Assembly: GCA_029216955.1 (NCBI GenBank)
Contig: JANAVB010033216.1
Location: 7,613,138-7,677,137, forward strand
Direction: 5' to 3'
DNA length: 64,000 bases
Source of the DNA: Iris pallida
Taxonomy: Eukaryota; Streptophyta; Magnoliopsida; Asparagales; Iridaceae
Of the stretch, positions 21,138-33,300 are shown one piece after another (position 1 is the stretch's first letter; each line of letters begins with the position of its first letter). The notes below the pieces were generated by a model, which saw only the letters and a list, made by a program, of their open reading frames with translations, was not told where the DNA came from and ran no database searches. A program made the position numbers and the translations under genes.

Positions 21138-22206
21138 AGACACGTGTCAATGTGTATGTGCATGTGTTTGTTAAAATGCCACATAGAAATAAATTTTGTT
21201 AATTTTAAATTCTAATTGAACAGAAATGTAGATTATTATGTGTATAACAATATTCGAGAGGACTGAGCATAATTTTAGGGGATTTTCGTGTCCAAAATGG
21301 ACACGCACCTCGTGTAACCGCACTGTGCCCGTGCAGTCCCCTGCTGTTCGGGCTTGACACAGGATACGACACGGCCTCTCGTGACCCAATTTTTGGTGGA
21401 CACGTGGGAGCATATACTGATACGACACACACGAAGTTTGGTACGATTTTATCAAACGGTTAGAAATATATTCATCGCACACGGGTTTTTCACTGACACT
21501 GTGTATACTGTAAATCGACCACTGATACGTGACTCAAACTTGGACACGACATGTCTTGGGGTTCGTGCAGGCACCCTAAGACCTAGACCTAGACCTACCC
21601 TAGCCACGTGTATGAGCACGAGACTCCCCGTGCCACGTGTCGAGCTCTATCCTCCTCGACATGGCTGTACGAGACAGTCTTCACTGCTAGTTCTGTCAGT
21701 GGGCATTTCGAATTCTTGGACACTTCTTGTCCCAATTTTTGGACACAATGGGACACGTGGACATGTCAGATATGCCCATGCCTCTGTACACTATGAATTC
21801 CTATTGATTTCGAGTTTACTTCTTTAATTGGTTTTCGAAATTGGGGTTTTGATGAATCAGTCGAATTTTTTCCAGTAATGTTTAAATGAATGAAAGGTTG
21901 AAATGTGAATCGGTTTTTCTGAGAATTTATAATATAGTGCATATTAATAACCAAGTTTCAATGGGGGTTAAGCTTAACTGTGGTTAGTTTTAAACCTTGA
22001 CACTACTACACTGCATTGCTCTAATACATTGACAAGGCTGCACACGTCTATTATACTTTGCATTTGACACTATAACACTCTCATTGCTGAACTTGCTGAA
22101 CACCATGTGACACTTGTTTCACTACTCACTTGACACACCACTTGCTGTCTTGGCACATCTCCTTGACACACATGACACCTTGAATTGTTGACACCCCATG
22201 GACACG
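21138..22206 (+). promoter_or_regulatory. CACGTG (G-box) and GACACG cluster in the LTR
   Basis: At least six CACGTG cores, including the palindrome GACACGTGTC near 21139-21148, plus many GACACG/CGTGTC half-sites. CACGTG is the known binding core of plant bZIP and bHLH factors. Whether these sites are used is unknown; they lie downstream of the TATA box. Confidence 0.5.
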
Positions 22207-22349
22207 TGTGTATCACACATACTCGACCACCCCCCTTTCTAATTCCTGTGATGTTTGATATGGTATTCAGGTTTCACATATGTAGGTTTCATATATATAT
22301 TTAGGTTTCAGATATTCAGGTTGCATATATATGTAGATATGGGTTTTAG

Positions 22350-22351
<2 letters not shown>

Positions 22352-22409
<58 letters not shown>
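22352..22409. repeat. (GT)n microsatellite
   Basis: Uninterrupted GT repeat of about 58 bases inside the solo LTR, close to where related copies carry TA repeats. Confidence 0.97.
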
Positions 22410-22411
<2 letters not shown>

Positions 22412-23334
22412 AGTGTCATGTTGGTAGAAATAGTTAGTACCAGAGAGGTATCAGTCATTGGAGATATATGAGTTAGGATTTGAGTTGTGCGCAGTTGCTC
22501 TTGGCTGTAATTGCATTTGCAGCATGCAGAAGGCTTTTGCAGCAACTTAGCCTTGCAACAACAGATATTGCTTGGCAAACAAAGCATTGCCCTGCCTTGC
22601 TAAGCAGGGCACTTGCACTTGCATTTGCAGTTTGGATTAGCATGAGCCAATTGGCCATTGGCTAATCTCTTGGACCATAGGCTTGAGGATTGAGTGTAAG
22701 AGTGTTTAGGATTAAGGGGGGATCAGGAATTGGTTAAGTTTAGAAAATTAGGAGTGTTAGAATGAGAGGGAATTGCATAGAGAGTGAGTGTTAGAGTAGT
22801 GTGTTAGTGGTTAGGATATCATGTATCCTAGGTTAGTCTCAAATGTTTAGAGGGATTTGTTAGTATCTTGATGTTAGTTCAAATAGGATGTGTTTTGGGG
22901 TTAGTCTAGATTTTAGTATCTTTGAGGATTAGTTATATGTTAGAGCATGTATCCTAGGATGTTAGTTTAAGGATATTATTTAGATAAGTAAGGTAATAAG
23001 GATTACCTAGACTAAGGTAATAGGATATTGCCTAGGTGGCTAAGGTAATGTGTATGTTAGGAATGGGTGTTTAACTATAGACTAAGGTAGTGGATATTAC
23101 CTATTAGCCTAGCAAGGGGGGTTAGGCCTATAGCTAAGGTTTGTGAGTTTAATATCTAGGGTTGGTTTACCTTTCCTAGGAAATAGGTAATGAGCTATCT
23201 AGGTATAGGGTAATGGTTGCTAATAGCCTAGATTAGAGTGTTTAGTAGGTAAATATCGAATATGAGGGTAATGTTGGGTATATGGATACTAGATGTAGGT
23301 ATCTTGGTAGGTAATGGTTGATATAGGATTGTTT

Positions 23335-23470
23335 GACCTAGATTTGACCGTGGTTGACCAAAGTTGACTATTTTGACTATAAGTCAACGTTGAGTCAACC
23401 CTTGACCTAGTTGACCTAGACAGTTGACCAGAGTTGACCAAGAGTTGACTTTGACCTAGATTGACCTAGA
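23335..23470 (+). promoter_or_regulatory. TTGAC(C/T) cluster in the LTR
   Basis: About a dozen TTGAC cores on one strand or the other in roughly 135 bases, many as TTGACC. TTGAC(C/T) is the W-box core bound by plant WRKY factors. The cluster recurs in related LTR pieces at 8030-8190 and 26207-26400. Confidence 0.5.
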
Positions 23471-24891
23471 ATCATATAGTTGCATTATAAACTTCATTTA
23501 CCTTTACATTAAACACATTATAACCTGTACTGCTCTATTTAGGACATTGTGACTCCGGTGCTGACATCTGATATTACACTATTCTTTTCAGAGTATCAGG
23601 CGAGTACATTCTCTGATAGTTCTCTCATTTATTTGTCAATTACTGTACTCCAGTTCTAGTTAGTTTTATGTGATTCTCTGTTATAACACGTATGGATATT
23701 TCTGGATTCATGTATGCGACACACATACCATATTGTCTGGTCTCTATTATTGGAATTATTCTGGAATCATTGCTGGTATCATCATGTTTGGCTGGACTTA
23801 TCTCGATTCTCATGTCGTATTCTGGATTCACTTGTACTTGCTGGGAGGGAAAATAATTGAGTAAGACATGTAGACATACCCCAAATCTGGAATCACCTAA
23901 ATGCTGGAATCAAACTGGAATGATAGCCATCTCACACCCGGCCAGGTGTGTGATGTGCCGGATTACCTATAGCCGCTTATATGTCGACCTCGGTATTTTA
24001 AAAACACACTGTTAGAGTATAGGCTGGATTCACCTTAGAATCATTGATCACTATGACTGGAATCGTCTGGTACTGGATTCATCTTATATTAGATTCATCT
24101 TATACTGGACTCATCTTGTACTGAAATCACCTGGTATCAGATTCATGTTGTCTGGACTTACTTTGGTTTTACACTTGTTTACATTTACTGTCTGGACTTA
24201 TATCATGTTACTCTAGTTCAGCTAGTTTCTATTTACAGTCTTCATTGGCATGATTCTTCTCTTGTTTTAGTTACCTTACTTTTCTTGTACTTTATCTGTC
24301 TCTCTATACCATCACCTGAATATAAACTGTCATGTTCATCATTACAACTGTCTATAACTGCTTTATAGTTCTCTGTCATTTACTTGGGTTTTCTATATAA
24401 GATGTGCTCGTTCCTGTCCTGACTAGACCTATTAAAATTTTATAGATGATTGCCCTGAGGACACTTGCCCTACTTACTATGGACTAGGAGATGGTTTACC
24501 TACCTTTGGCCTCGACACTCAGAGTGATCGGGAGACTAGCTAGTTGACTTGGTTTAGTTTCATGTTTTAGAACTTGAATTGTAAATAAGTTGAGATATGT
24601 TTAATTTTGAGATTGTTCGAGATTATTATTCTTTAGTAGTTGGTTTGTTGTTATTATTTAGTTCTTAGTTATAAGCTTCTGTGTTATCATATCGTGCTTA
24701 GACTGTGATTGAGATTTCTTTATATCTATACTTGTCCTCCCTTCGGAGTTGAGATTTTGATACGTACATTATATAATTGCGTGAGTTGTTGGTTAGATAG
24801 TGACCTAGAACAACGTTCTACCGTCGATACTACGACGTAGGCTGGGCGCTGTTACGTACTCGTACCCTCACAGTGGGTGCGGGTCGTGAAA

Positions 24892-25569
24892 GCTGCTAAC
24901 CCGGTTCGACTCGCTGAGCACGGGGGGGGGGGGGGGGGGAGGGGGTGGGGTGGGGAGCGAGGGGGGCTCGGCGGCCGGAAAGGTCGACGACTGGGTAGCT
25001 GGAGGGGGCCAAAGTCTGCCCGGGCCGTCGGCAATCGTCGGGACAGCAGTAGGGACGTGCGCCTCCGCGGACTGACCCGACATCGGAGAGGGGGTGTCCC
25101 ACGGGGGCACGGAGCCGTCTTGACCTGCGGCGAGAGAGACCCGCCGGCGCCGATGGCTAGCAGGCCCGGGGGGCGTCGCGACGCTGTTGGCCGCGTCCGG
25201 AGCTTGGAGAAGGAACTCCGGCTGGAGAGGCAAGGGCGCGCGGGGGATGGAGCTTCGTCCGCCGCTGCCGATGCTGAGGCAGCGTAGACTCCCCCACCCG
25301 AGGGTGACACTCCCACCGTCGAGGGTGCGGAGGAGCAGAGGGGGGGTTGGACGGTGGGTGGCACTCCCGCCGACGAGGGCGCCTCCGCGGACGAGGGCAC
25401 GGAAGGGGAAAGGGGAATGGGGGAGGGAGAGGAAGGGGGGAAAGGAGGGCGAGGCTCCGGTGGAGACGAGCACCGGCGCCTCCATGACCACCGGAGGAGG
25501 GGGGCTCGGTCGGGAGAGGGGGGAAGGGGAGAGCTCCATTCGGGATCTAGGGCCGGTTGCATCTCCAAA

Positions 25570-25575
<6 letters not shown>
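24892..25575 (-). pseudogene. LINE derivative, 5' piece (GC-rich, Pro/Ser-rich ORF1 start)
   Basis: Strongly GC-rich segment unlike the AT-rich flanks but like 18694-20209. Minus-strand frames encode a low-complexity Pro/Ser/Arg-rich polypeptide. It meets the other LINE piece across the solo LTR, whose GCTGC duplication marks both junctions. I infer it is the 5' UTR and N-terminus of LINE ORF1. An 18-G homopolymer (24922-24939) interrupts it. No domain is recognisable in the piece itself. Confidence 0.45.
24922..24956 (+). repeat. Poly-G tract
   Basis: Eighteen consecutive Gs (24922-24939), then AGGGGGTGGGGTGGGG. Such tracts can form G-quadruplexes and are also common sites of sequencing-length error. 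Confidence 0.9.

Positions 25576-25654
<79 letters not shown>
25576..25654. repeat. (TA)n microsatellite
   Basis: TA repeat between the LINE 5' end and the SINE. Confidence 0.95.
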
Positions 25655-25658
<4 letters not shown>

Positions 25659-25820
25659 GCACGTCGAGTCGTGGTGTACTGGTAACACCACCGTGCACCA
25701 GGGGTGAGGGCCGGGTTCGAGCCCTCCCTCACACGGAGGTGGCTGGGTGGCGGTGGCCACGGCCTCTGGGCCAAGGTCGGGTGGAGTCGTCCACCGGCTT
25801 TGATTTTCATAAAAAAAGAA
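25655..25820 (+). mobile_element. tRNA-derived SINE
   Basis: About 165 bases with RNA polymerase III internal promoter boxes at tRNA-like spacing: A box TGGTGTACTGG (about 25672-25682), B box GGTTCGAGCCC (25714-25724). The 3' part is GC-rich and unrelated to tRNA and ends TTTTCATAAAAAAAG before TA repeats. TA microsatellites flank both sides, so target duplications cannot be defined. A tRNA gene is excluded because there is no cloverleaf beyond the promoter boxes. Confidence 0.72.
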
Positions 25821-26022
25821 TATATATATATATATATATATATACCCCAATGTTTATATATAAGTTACTTTTAAATAGATTATGTATATATGTATATATA
25901 TATATTACTTTCTTATAGTTAAGTTCTTAGCCATTTATTCTCAGTTTTGATCACACCATCATCCCCTTATCATCACACACACACAACCTACTTCACAGTA
26001 AAGTTAGATATATACATGTGTA

Positions 26023-26098
<76 letters not shown>

Positions 26099-27806
26099 AA
26101 AATATATATATATATATTTTTATTTTTAATATATATATAGTGTTGCATGTGAATGTAACCATAGGGAGTAGGGACAGATTAGGATCGACCCAATTAGCCT
26201 AGATTAGTTGAGTTGACTGGCAAGTTGACCAAGTTGACAAAAGTCAACTTTGAGTTAAACTTGATCCAAATCGACTCAAACGAACTTGGAATGACTTGAT
26301 AACTTATGTTTGACCTAAAAATTGGTAGACGAACTAGTTGACTTATAGTTGACCAGGTTTGACCAGAGTTGACCAAGGGTTGACTTTGACCTAGAGGGAC
26401 CTAGAATCATCTAGAATGCATTGTAGGCTATTCGTATTTCATATTAGACACTTTGTAACCTATGGTTGTTTTAAATAGGACTTTGTGACTCCAGTTTGGA
26501 CTCATATTCTCATCAGGCATTCGGAATACTAGACGAGTACATTCTCTGATTGTTCTTTCATTTACTTGTCAATTTCTATATTTCAGTTTTCGTCAGTTCT
26601 ATTTGATTCTCGGTTACAAACACGGATTGATACTTCTGGAATTCATGTATACGACACATATACCTACTTGTCTAGCCTCTATTACAAGAACCACTACGAG
26701 AATCACCTACAAGCACCTTCATGTTCTGGCTAGATTTGTTTTCGATTTACGTATCGTGTTATGGATTCACTCATATTTGTCGGTCGGGAAAATATATTTG
26801 TTCTCGATTTACGTGTCGTGTTATGGATTCACTCATATTTGTCGGGCGGGAAAATACTTGAGTAGACATGTAAACATTCCTAAATATTCGACCACCTCCC
26901 TGTGAATTATATAAGAATGATAGCCATCCTACACTTGGCCAGTGTGTGATGTGCCGGATTACCCCTAGCCGTTTACATGTCGATCTCAGTATTTTAAAAC
27001 ACACTGTGAGTATTGTCAAGAATCTTTACTAGAATCACCACAAGAATCTTACTGGAATCATCACAAGAACCATTAAAGAATCTTCCTACTTTAATCATTG
27101 ATTGGAATCACACTTGACATATATTGTACCACTGGACTCATAACACATTATTTTAGTTTAGCTAGCTTTTATTTACAGTCTTCATTGACATGATATTCTG
27201 TTTCATAGCTTTTACTTTTCTGGTTTTTTTAACTATTGTTTTACATCTTAAACTGTCTCGAACTCCCATGCTTCATCAATATAATTGTCTATAATTGTTT
27301 TATAGTCTTTGTCATTTACTTGATGAGATGTATTCGTTTCTGTCCTGACTGGACCTGTTGAAAATATTACAGATGTTAGCCTTGAGGATGCATGCCCTAC
27401 TCACTATGGATCTGGAGAGGGATTAGCTACCTTTGGCCCCGACTCTCATGAGTGATCAGGAGACTAGTTTAGTACACTGTTTTAGATTTCTTTACTAGAA
27501 CTTGAGTTGTAATAATTTGAGAGTTGACTTATTTCGAGTTGTTTTGAGATACTATCATTTAATAGTTTTTATTTGTTTTCTTTTAGTTATAGAATTCTGT
27601 GTTATCCTATCGTGCTTAGACCGTGATTGAGTTATATTATTTCTATACCTGTCCTCCATTCGAAGTTGAGATTTAAGACAAGTACATTATATAATTGCGT
27701 GAGTTGGTTTAGATAGTGACCTAGAACAGCGTTCTACCACTGATTCTGCGGCATAGGCTGGGCGTTGTTACGCACTTGTACCCTTACACTGGGTGCGGGT
27801 CGTGAC
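25821..27806 (+). mobile_element. 3' piece of a long gypsy-type LTR
   Basis: After TA repeats (25821-25844 and about 26026-26095) come a TTGACC-rich zone (26207-26400), a GACGAGTACATTCTCTGATTG box, a GATAGCCATCCTACAC-like segment, the AACAGCGTTCTACCAC block and the terminus GGGTGCGGGTCGTGAC, all in the order of the solo LTR at 20210-24891. It stops at the truncated Sirevirus LTR. I infer it is the right part of the LTR whose left part is 16316-16667, separated by later insertions. No gene is seen. Confidence 0.7.
26026..26095. repeat. (TA)n microsatellite
   Basis: Long TA repeat within the LTR piece, followed by more AT-rich sequence to about 26140. Confidence 0.95.
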
Positions 27807-28809
27807 TGGGGGTTGAATAGAATGCGTGTATGCAGCGAGAAGATAATCACCAAATAAAAATAATATAAAGCAGTGTCACAGGTATGAAATACTGGGCAGA
27901 TGATATCAAACTATGAAATTCAAATGCGTAAAGTAAAGAGCATCAGAAAAACAAACTCATGATATAGCGATATATACTGATATTCCTCTGAGAGGACTAG
28001 TTCAGTCTCGAGTACTCTTGCTCGATGTTAATCCAATATGGCACAAGCTTTAACGAGCGCTTGGAGTTCCTTACAACACGAGTTTACGTCCGAAGGACTC
28101 GCAACTTCAACTGAGACAAACTTTGAAAACTCGAACATTTTCGTAATGTCTTCTTTACAACTCGAACCAAACTTTAGATTGAATCAGAAAAGCACTTGGC
28201 TTGGCTAGGAGTCATTAAAGGCTAGATATGAAAACAATCTTTCTGGAATGCTTTTAAATAGAGAGAGAGAGAAGAGAAGAATGATTGAATGAAAACTTAT
28301 CCTCTATTTATAACATTTTTTGGGGGCAGAACTCGGCATGAGTTCGGGTCCACAATTTTTGTATTTTGAAAAGTGGTTATAGATATTCAGAAAGACCAAA
28401 ACAATTTGGAACTAACATGGCCGAACTCGGTTTGAGTTCTATCATGAATATCTGCTCATTTTTGTTGGGCTTTTTGTATAGGTATTGGATATGGAAATGG
28501 GTATAAGCTTAGTATAGAATGTGAGATAGATAGGTACGTAGGCTTATTTGAACAGTGGAGTTCAGTAAAAAGCTAATTGCCAATCCGATCAACCTCACAT
28601 TTTTTTAGACTCAATAAATTGAATAAATATAGAATAAAATGTAAAAACAAGTCTTGATCAGCATCTGAAGTCTTTGTACGATGAAGACGACGAGTAGTAG
28701 CACGTTGGAAGTAGACGTTCTATTTTTGTACCTGTAGTATATTATTTGCGTATCGACCAAAGTTTAAGTTGATTATCAAATCAGGTGTGACTGTGACCAA
28801 TGGCCAACA
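27807..28809 (-). mobile_element. Sirevirus LTR (3' LTR), end truncated
   Basis: On the minus strand it begins TGTTGGCCATTGGTCAC, preceded by the polypurine tract ACGGGAGAGA (28810-28820). It has a TATA box (plus 28305-28312), the TTTATTGAGTCT box, GAACTCGG-type motifs and the family segment ATTCTATTCAACCCCC, where it is cut off at 27807 by the long gypsy LTR. Small ORFs here are not genes. Confidence 0.82.
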
Positions 28810-29551
28810 ATCTCTCCCGTTTTGATAATTGGCAAATTTTGAGTTTATACCAAATAATATATAGAAGAAAAAAATTGAAAGTTTTATACCTCTCGATTTG
28901 GTAGAATATGATAAACATAATAAGCATAGTCAACAATCAAACTTCATAAGTAGAATATGGTAGATATCACTAAGCATTAGTAATAGTAGCATACAAGTAC
29001 ATAAACTCACAAAATAAAATATGGAAGTCTGAATGAGACTTTAACCATAATTAGTGCATAAAAAAAAACTAAATAGAAGCTACAAGATCATCATCATCAG
29101 CAGCAGTAGATGGAGTCACAATTATCCAAAGCCCATTCATCAACTCTTATCATCACCAGTGTCAACAGAAAAATTGGGATCAATGTAGACTGCAGTAGGA
29201 TCGAAGTAGCGTCGAGCTTAACGATCCTCAAATCTGGATGACGTAGTATCGAAGTAGGACCAAAGGGATAATGGGTCAATGTCCATTGAATATTAGCGAT
29301 GCCATTCCGCAGAGTCTGGAACTGGCATGTGAGACGGTAGTAGGTGTCTCACTGACGCAACGATCTGTCTGATATCGCTCATCCTCAATAATGTAACGAG
29401 CCTCAAATCGCTCGTAAAGCTGGTTGATGGTATGGGCATGAGGACATCAACAGGGGCTGGTGCAGGCTGAGGAGCCTAAGCAGCAGGTGGAATGCCTTCG
29501 GCACCAACTACTAGAAGAATGGAAGGAGGAAACCTACTAGACCTTTGAACC
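28810..29551 (-). other. Sirevirus 3' non-coding region and degraded tail of the accessory ORF
   Basis: Between the accessory ORF relic and the LTR. It includes the polypurine tract next to the LTR and decayed coding remnants with CAT/ATC-rich and Pro-rich stretches (about 29400-29550) like the tail of the intact ORF at 39469-40731. No open frame is left. Confidence 0.5.
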
Positions 29552-30297
29552 TCAGGTAGAGTACGTTGATAGACACGAATCCAAAGGGATGTTGTATCTA
29601 CAAAATAGAATAGAAAGAACCATAGGATAGATGAGGTTTCGATCGACCGTCCTGCAGTTGTACATAGCCGCCATCATGGTTTTCGGAAGACTAAACGGAA
29701 TCCTAAAATGAATGTGGTACATAGTGGATAGCGCCAAATACGTGATCTCATGCTGGTTCAAGTACGTGATATGAGGCATCCTGCGGGTCTGGGGTTCAGA
29801 GCACACATCGCGTCCTTGAAAGATTCTAAGTCTAGGTCGGCACCAAATTGGACTTTGGTGATGTCAACTAGAGCATCTCTAGTGTTGGGAACCTGGAGCC
29901 ATTCGCACGTCATCATCATCAAATTCTATTCAGTACGACAGACTGAGGAATACATTGTACCATACGAATATTATAAATTACAATAAACATCCAAACGACG
30001 TTGCTGTATATCGGATTTGAAATTTCCAAAAAATTTGCGTAGGTTGATGTTTTTGAACGTCAAGCAATGTTCCAAAAAAATATTAAAGTTGACATAGTTG
30101 TCCGAACATATATGACGCTTATGAAAGTCACAAAACCAAGTGATTGAGGTTTCTAAGTCTACAAACAATGTAGCATCGAAAACATCCTCATCGGATGGAG
30201 GAGGAGGACGAAAAAGACTTTCGAGAGGAGTATATGATGGGCTTGATGTTGATGCACCATCTCCTATTTTCTTTTTCTTTAAAAATTTAGGAGCCAT
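29552..30297 (-). pseudogene. Sirevirus accessory ORF (plant transposon protein-like), degraded
   Basis: Frame 30297-29971 begins MAPKFLKKKKIG and has a W-x-F-DF-like segment. Frame 29806-29552 carries ITYLALSTMYHIHFRIPFSLPKTMM and ILFCRYNIPLDSC. These line up with MAPRLPNRGKRS, VTYIEISALYHLHFHVPFN and the MIFRAFHVPLDNC end of the intact ORF at 39469-40731, so the two are diverged homologues. The sequence between the two frames (29807-29970) is frameshifted. The N-terminal Lys-rich stretch is retained in both. Immediately upstream another element begins, so the rest of this Sirevirus is absent. Confidence 0.78.
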
Positions 30298-30309
30298 AGA
30301 AAAAATAGT

Positions 30310-33300
30310 GTCACGACCTGCTTTCGAATAATCGGACAGGAGTCAGACACACCCAGCCTTCATCGATGGACACGACAAAGTAAGCTGTACAATACTAAGG
30401 AAAACTCCAAGTCACAATGTAATGTAAACATCCATAGCTTCATATATAACGTTACCGGAAGATCACCAATATCCACCAAGTCATTTTAGTACAAAGTCAT
30501 CCGGAGACAAATCCGGTCAAATAAAATATACAATGATGAAATCATAAAAATATACAATCTTCAGAAAATAAATAAAATAAATACTGCAATATCCAATGCA
30601 ATCACATGCTCCATGTGGCCTCAAGCTCACCTGCAATGTATCATGTCAGGAAAAGAGCAAAGTACAACCCCGACAACAACAATATACAATGTAATATGTA
30701 GTACAGAATACAAGGTGAAACCAGAATACCAAACCTGAAAATGAAACTACGATACCAGAAATGAAATGTAGAACTGCAGGCAATGGACGCGACAATCAAT
30801 ATGCAGGACAATGAACACGGCTATCAATAAACAAGACAATGAACACGACAACCAATGCACGTGTGACATTTTGAAATATTAAACTAATGTGTGACCGGCT
30901 AAGGACCACAATCAATCAATGTACAATCAATTCTACAAGATCCGGCTTCATCGTACGTGAAGTGTACGATTAGGCTATCCACAATACCTATTTTGGGTGT
31001 GGTCACACAAAAGCTAATATTTCTCCCAATCCCCACAATAACAATGACTCATAATGCAATGAACAAGGTACAAGACAATCGTGTGTATCTCGTGTCCGAT
31101 ATGAGAACATGGCACATGAATGTAAGACAGAAATACAAAGTAAAAGTTGAGTCGGTATACTTGCCTCGCCTTAGAAGCACGTGAGTAGTACTGCATGTTT
31201 GTAAAGGATCACCTGGTAGTTGGTACAATTTTTGTTAGGGTTTTGAAATAATGATCATTAGCCAACTATATCCGTAAACTAACTAATGAAAATATACTAG
31301 CTAATAATACGTTAGAAATTATATACGTTTTATAATTTTTGGCCAAATAATACTAGTGAAAGATACTTTTAACTATTTTAGAAATATTAAAACATTTTGC
31401 TAGCAAAATTATAACTATATAAACCTTTTTAATTTACTAGAATTATTTAGCAAGATAAATACTAAGGCATATATTTTTTAATAAATATTTAAACTATTTT
31501 TTTGCAAGAAAACCTTCATGTTTTTAGAAACTTCTTAATGGCTAACTATTTACTAACCATAAACTAATAATTTGAATTAGAAATATTTACTAATAAAATA
31601 TGAACTTATTTTAGTAAAATCTTTATGGCAATATAATATTTAGGACAATAAATATATATACTAGGATTTAAATAATAACTAATTTATACATATATTTCCT
31701 TTAGATGCATTTATTTAAAATATAATAACAAAACTAGTTACTAAAAATTATTAACTAAATACTTACAACAAGAAATTTATCTAAAGAGCAAGCCTAACTA
31801 AAGCCCAAATCCTTACTGGACCAGCCCATCTCCTTAATCCCAATAATTTAATTTACTACTAACATTAAGAACTTAGCCCTGTATAACCCAACAATCCCTA
31901 CTAATATTATCAACAATTCCTACAAAGCCTAAGCATCTGAGCCCAAGCGGCCCAGCACTCTACAAGCCTATCTACAAAGAACAAAACCTATAATCTAATC
32001 CAGCCCATAATTTCATATCAAACCCGGCCTAATCTACGTTATGTTACTGTTGTTTACACTTTTATTCCTTAAACTAAGTCTACGAACAGTCCATACATAA
32101 TTGAGCCTACACATTGAGCCCAGCCACACATCTACCCTCCCTTACAATTATACTAAAATTTTATTTTAATAAAAGATTCAGAACAGCCCAGAACCAGCCC
32201 ATATATTCTTCCAAACCCGGCCCAATTCCTTAACCATATAATCCCCTTTCTTCTTCTCTCTCCTTTTCTAATCTATTCATTCTCAGCCGACACACAACTT
32301 CCTCACCAGTGTTCCAACAAACCCTAACCCTAAGTCCACCCCTAGCCTTAAACTCGAAACCCTAATTTTTAATCTCAGCTATACATGCACATAGAAACCC
32401 TAATCCTGAAGCTCAAAACCTTAGGAGCAAGAATGAAGGATGTTCGAGTAGATCAAGGCGGAGACTCACCGTGGGCGCGGATCTGTGCTATGGAACGGCA
32501 AAGAAGCTCGGTACAGGCAGATCTTAGCAGCGGCGGTGACTTCTCAAGTCTTCGGCGAGGTCGAGGCTTCGATGGCAGCTCCGCGGTAAGATGGCTCGAT
32601 GCGGAATGGCTGCCGATGGGGTCGTGCGTGGACGACGAAGTCCCTCCGGCTCAACAAGGATGAATCTGATGAAACCTGTGTTTGATCTGGACACGGCGGT
32701 GGATCTGAGATCGGAGGGCCAGCGAGTTACGGAGGCCTAGATTCGCTTCAGTTGGCGGTGATGCACGTCACTCGAGAGCGGTGCTGGACACGAAATGGTA
32801 GCACGCTGTTCGAGATGGCCGCGTGGACTCCGAAGAGCCAATTCGATTATCGAAGAGGCAGCTCGTGACTCGAAGAGTCAGCTCCGGCTCTAATGGACGG
32901 CTCGGCTAGGCGGATCCGACGAAGGGATGGTCGAGAAAGGGGCGGGGCCCTAGATCCGGTTGTTGGAGCGGCAGAGCCGGTGAAGATCAGCCCGACGGTG
33001 ACGGCCACGGCGAGAGTGCGATGGCAGTTGGTGATTTGATACTGGAAGTTGCCGGCGAACTCCACGGTGGCGCTCCGCCATAGTCTGCCAGGAATTGGGG
33101 ATAGAGAGATGTGTTGGGGAGTGTACACTGTAGAGTGTCAGAACTTGGGAACTGTACTGTGTCAGAATATTAGAAAACGTGAATATTTATAATAAAATAT
33201 ATGGGTGGCACTGCTGTAATAAGAAGTAGATCTGGGACAAGAATGATAATATTGTAACAGATTGTAACCACCTAACAAATTCAGTTACAATTACCAACTA

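Larger units (their letters stand above)
20210..24891 (+). mobile_element. Solo long gypsy-type LTR (4.7 kb)
   Basis: Begins TGTAACACCCAG and ends ...GGGTGCGGGTCGTGAAA, flanked by a perfect 5-base duplication GCTGC (20205-20209 and 24892-24896). The last bases (GTGAAA) differ from the family terminus GTGACA by one base. It interrupts LINE ORF1 sequence on both sides. Contents in order: TATA box (20775-20782), a CACGTG/GACACG-rich zone (about 21130-22210), a GT microsatellite (22352-22409), TTGAC clusters (about 23335-23470) and a conserved 3' end. No PBS or coding region is attached. ORFs inside have no recognisable product. Related pieces: 6850-8273 (minus), 25821-27806 and 44670-46371. Confidence 0.85.

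Noticed and set aside
25655..25820. tRNA gene
   Set aside because: Only A and B boxes are tRNA-like; no acceptor stem pairing or anticodon arm; the GC-rich 3' body and A-rich end fit a SINE.
24852..25918. ORFs of 136-332 residues on both strands in GC-rich DNA
   Set aside because: High GC makes stops rare; products are low-complexity Pro/Ser/Arg and run into TA repeats. Kept only as a probable LINE 5' piece.
32385..33128. Possible host gene in a GC-rich patch with ORFs of 92-93 residues
   Set aside because: Lies within the putative LTR; no recognisable domain or splice structure; frames on both strands are equally open.
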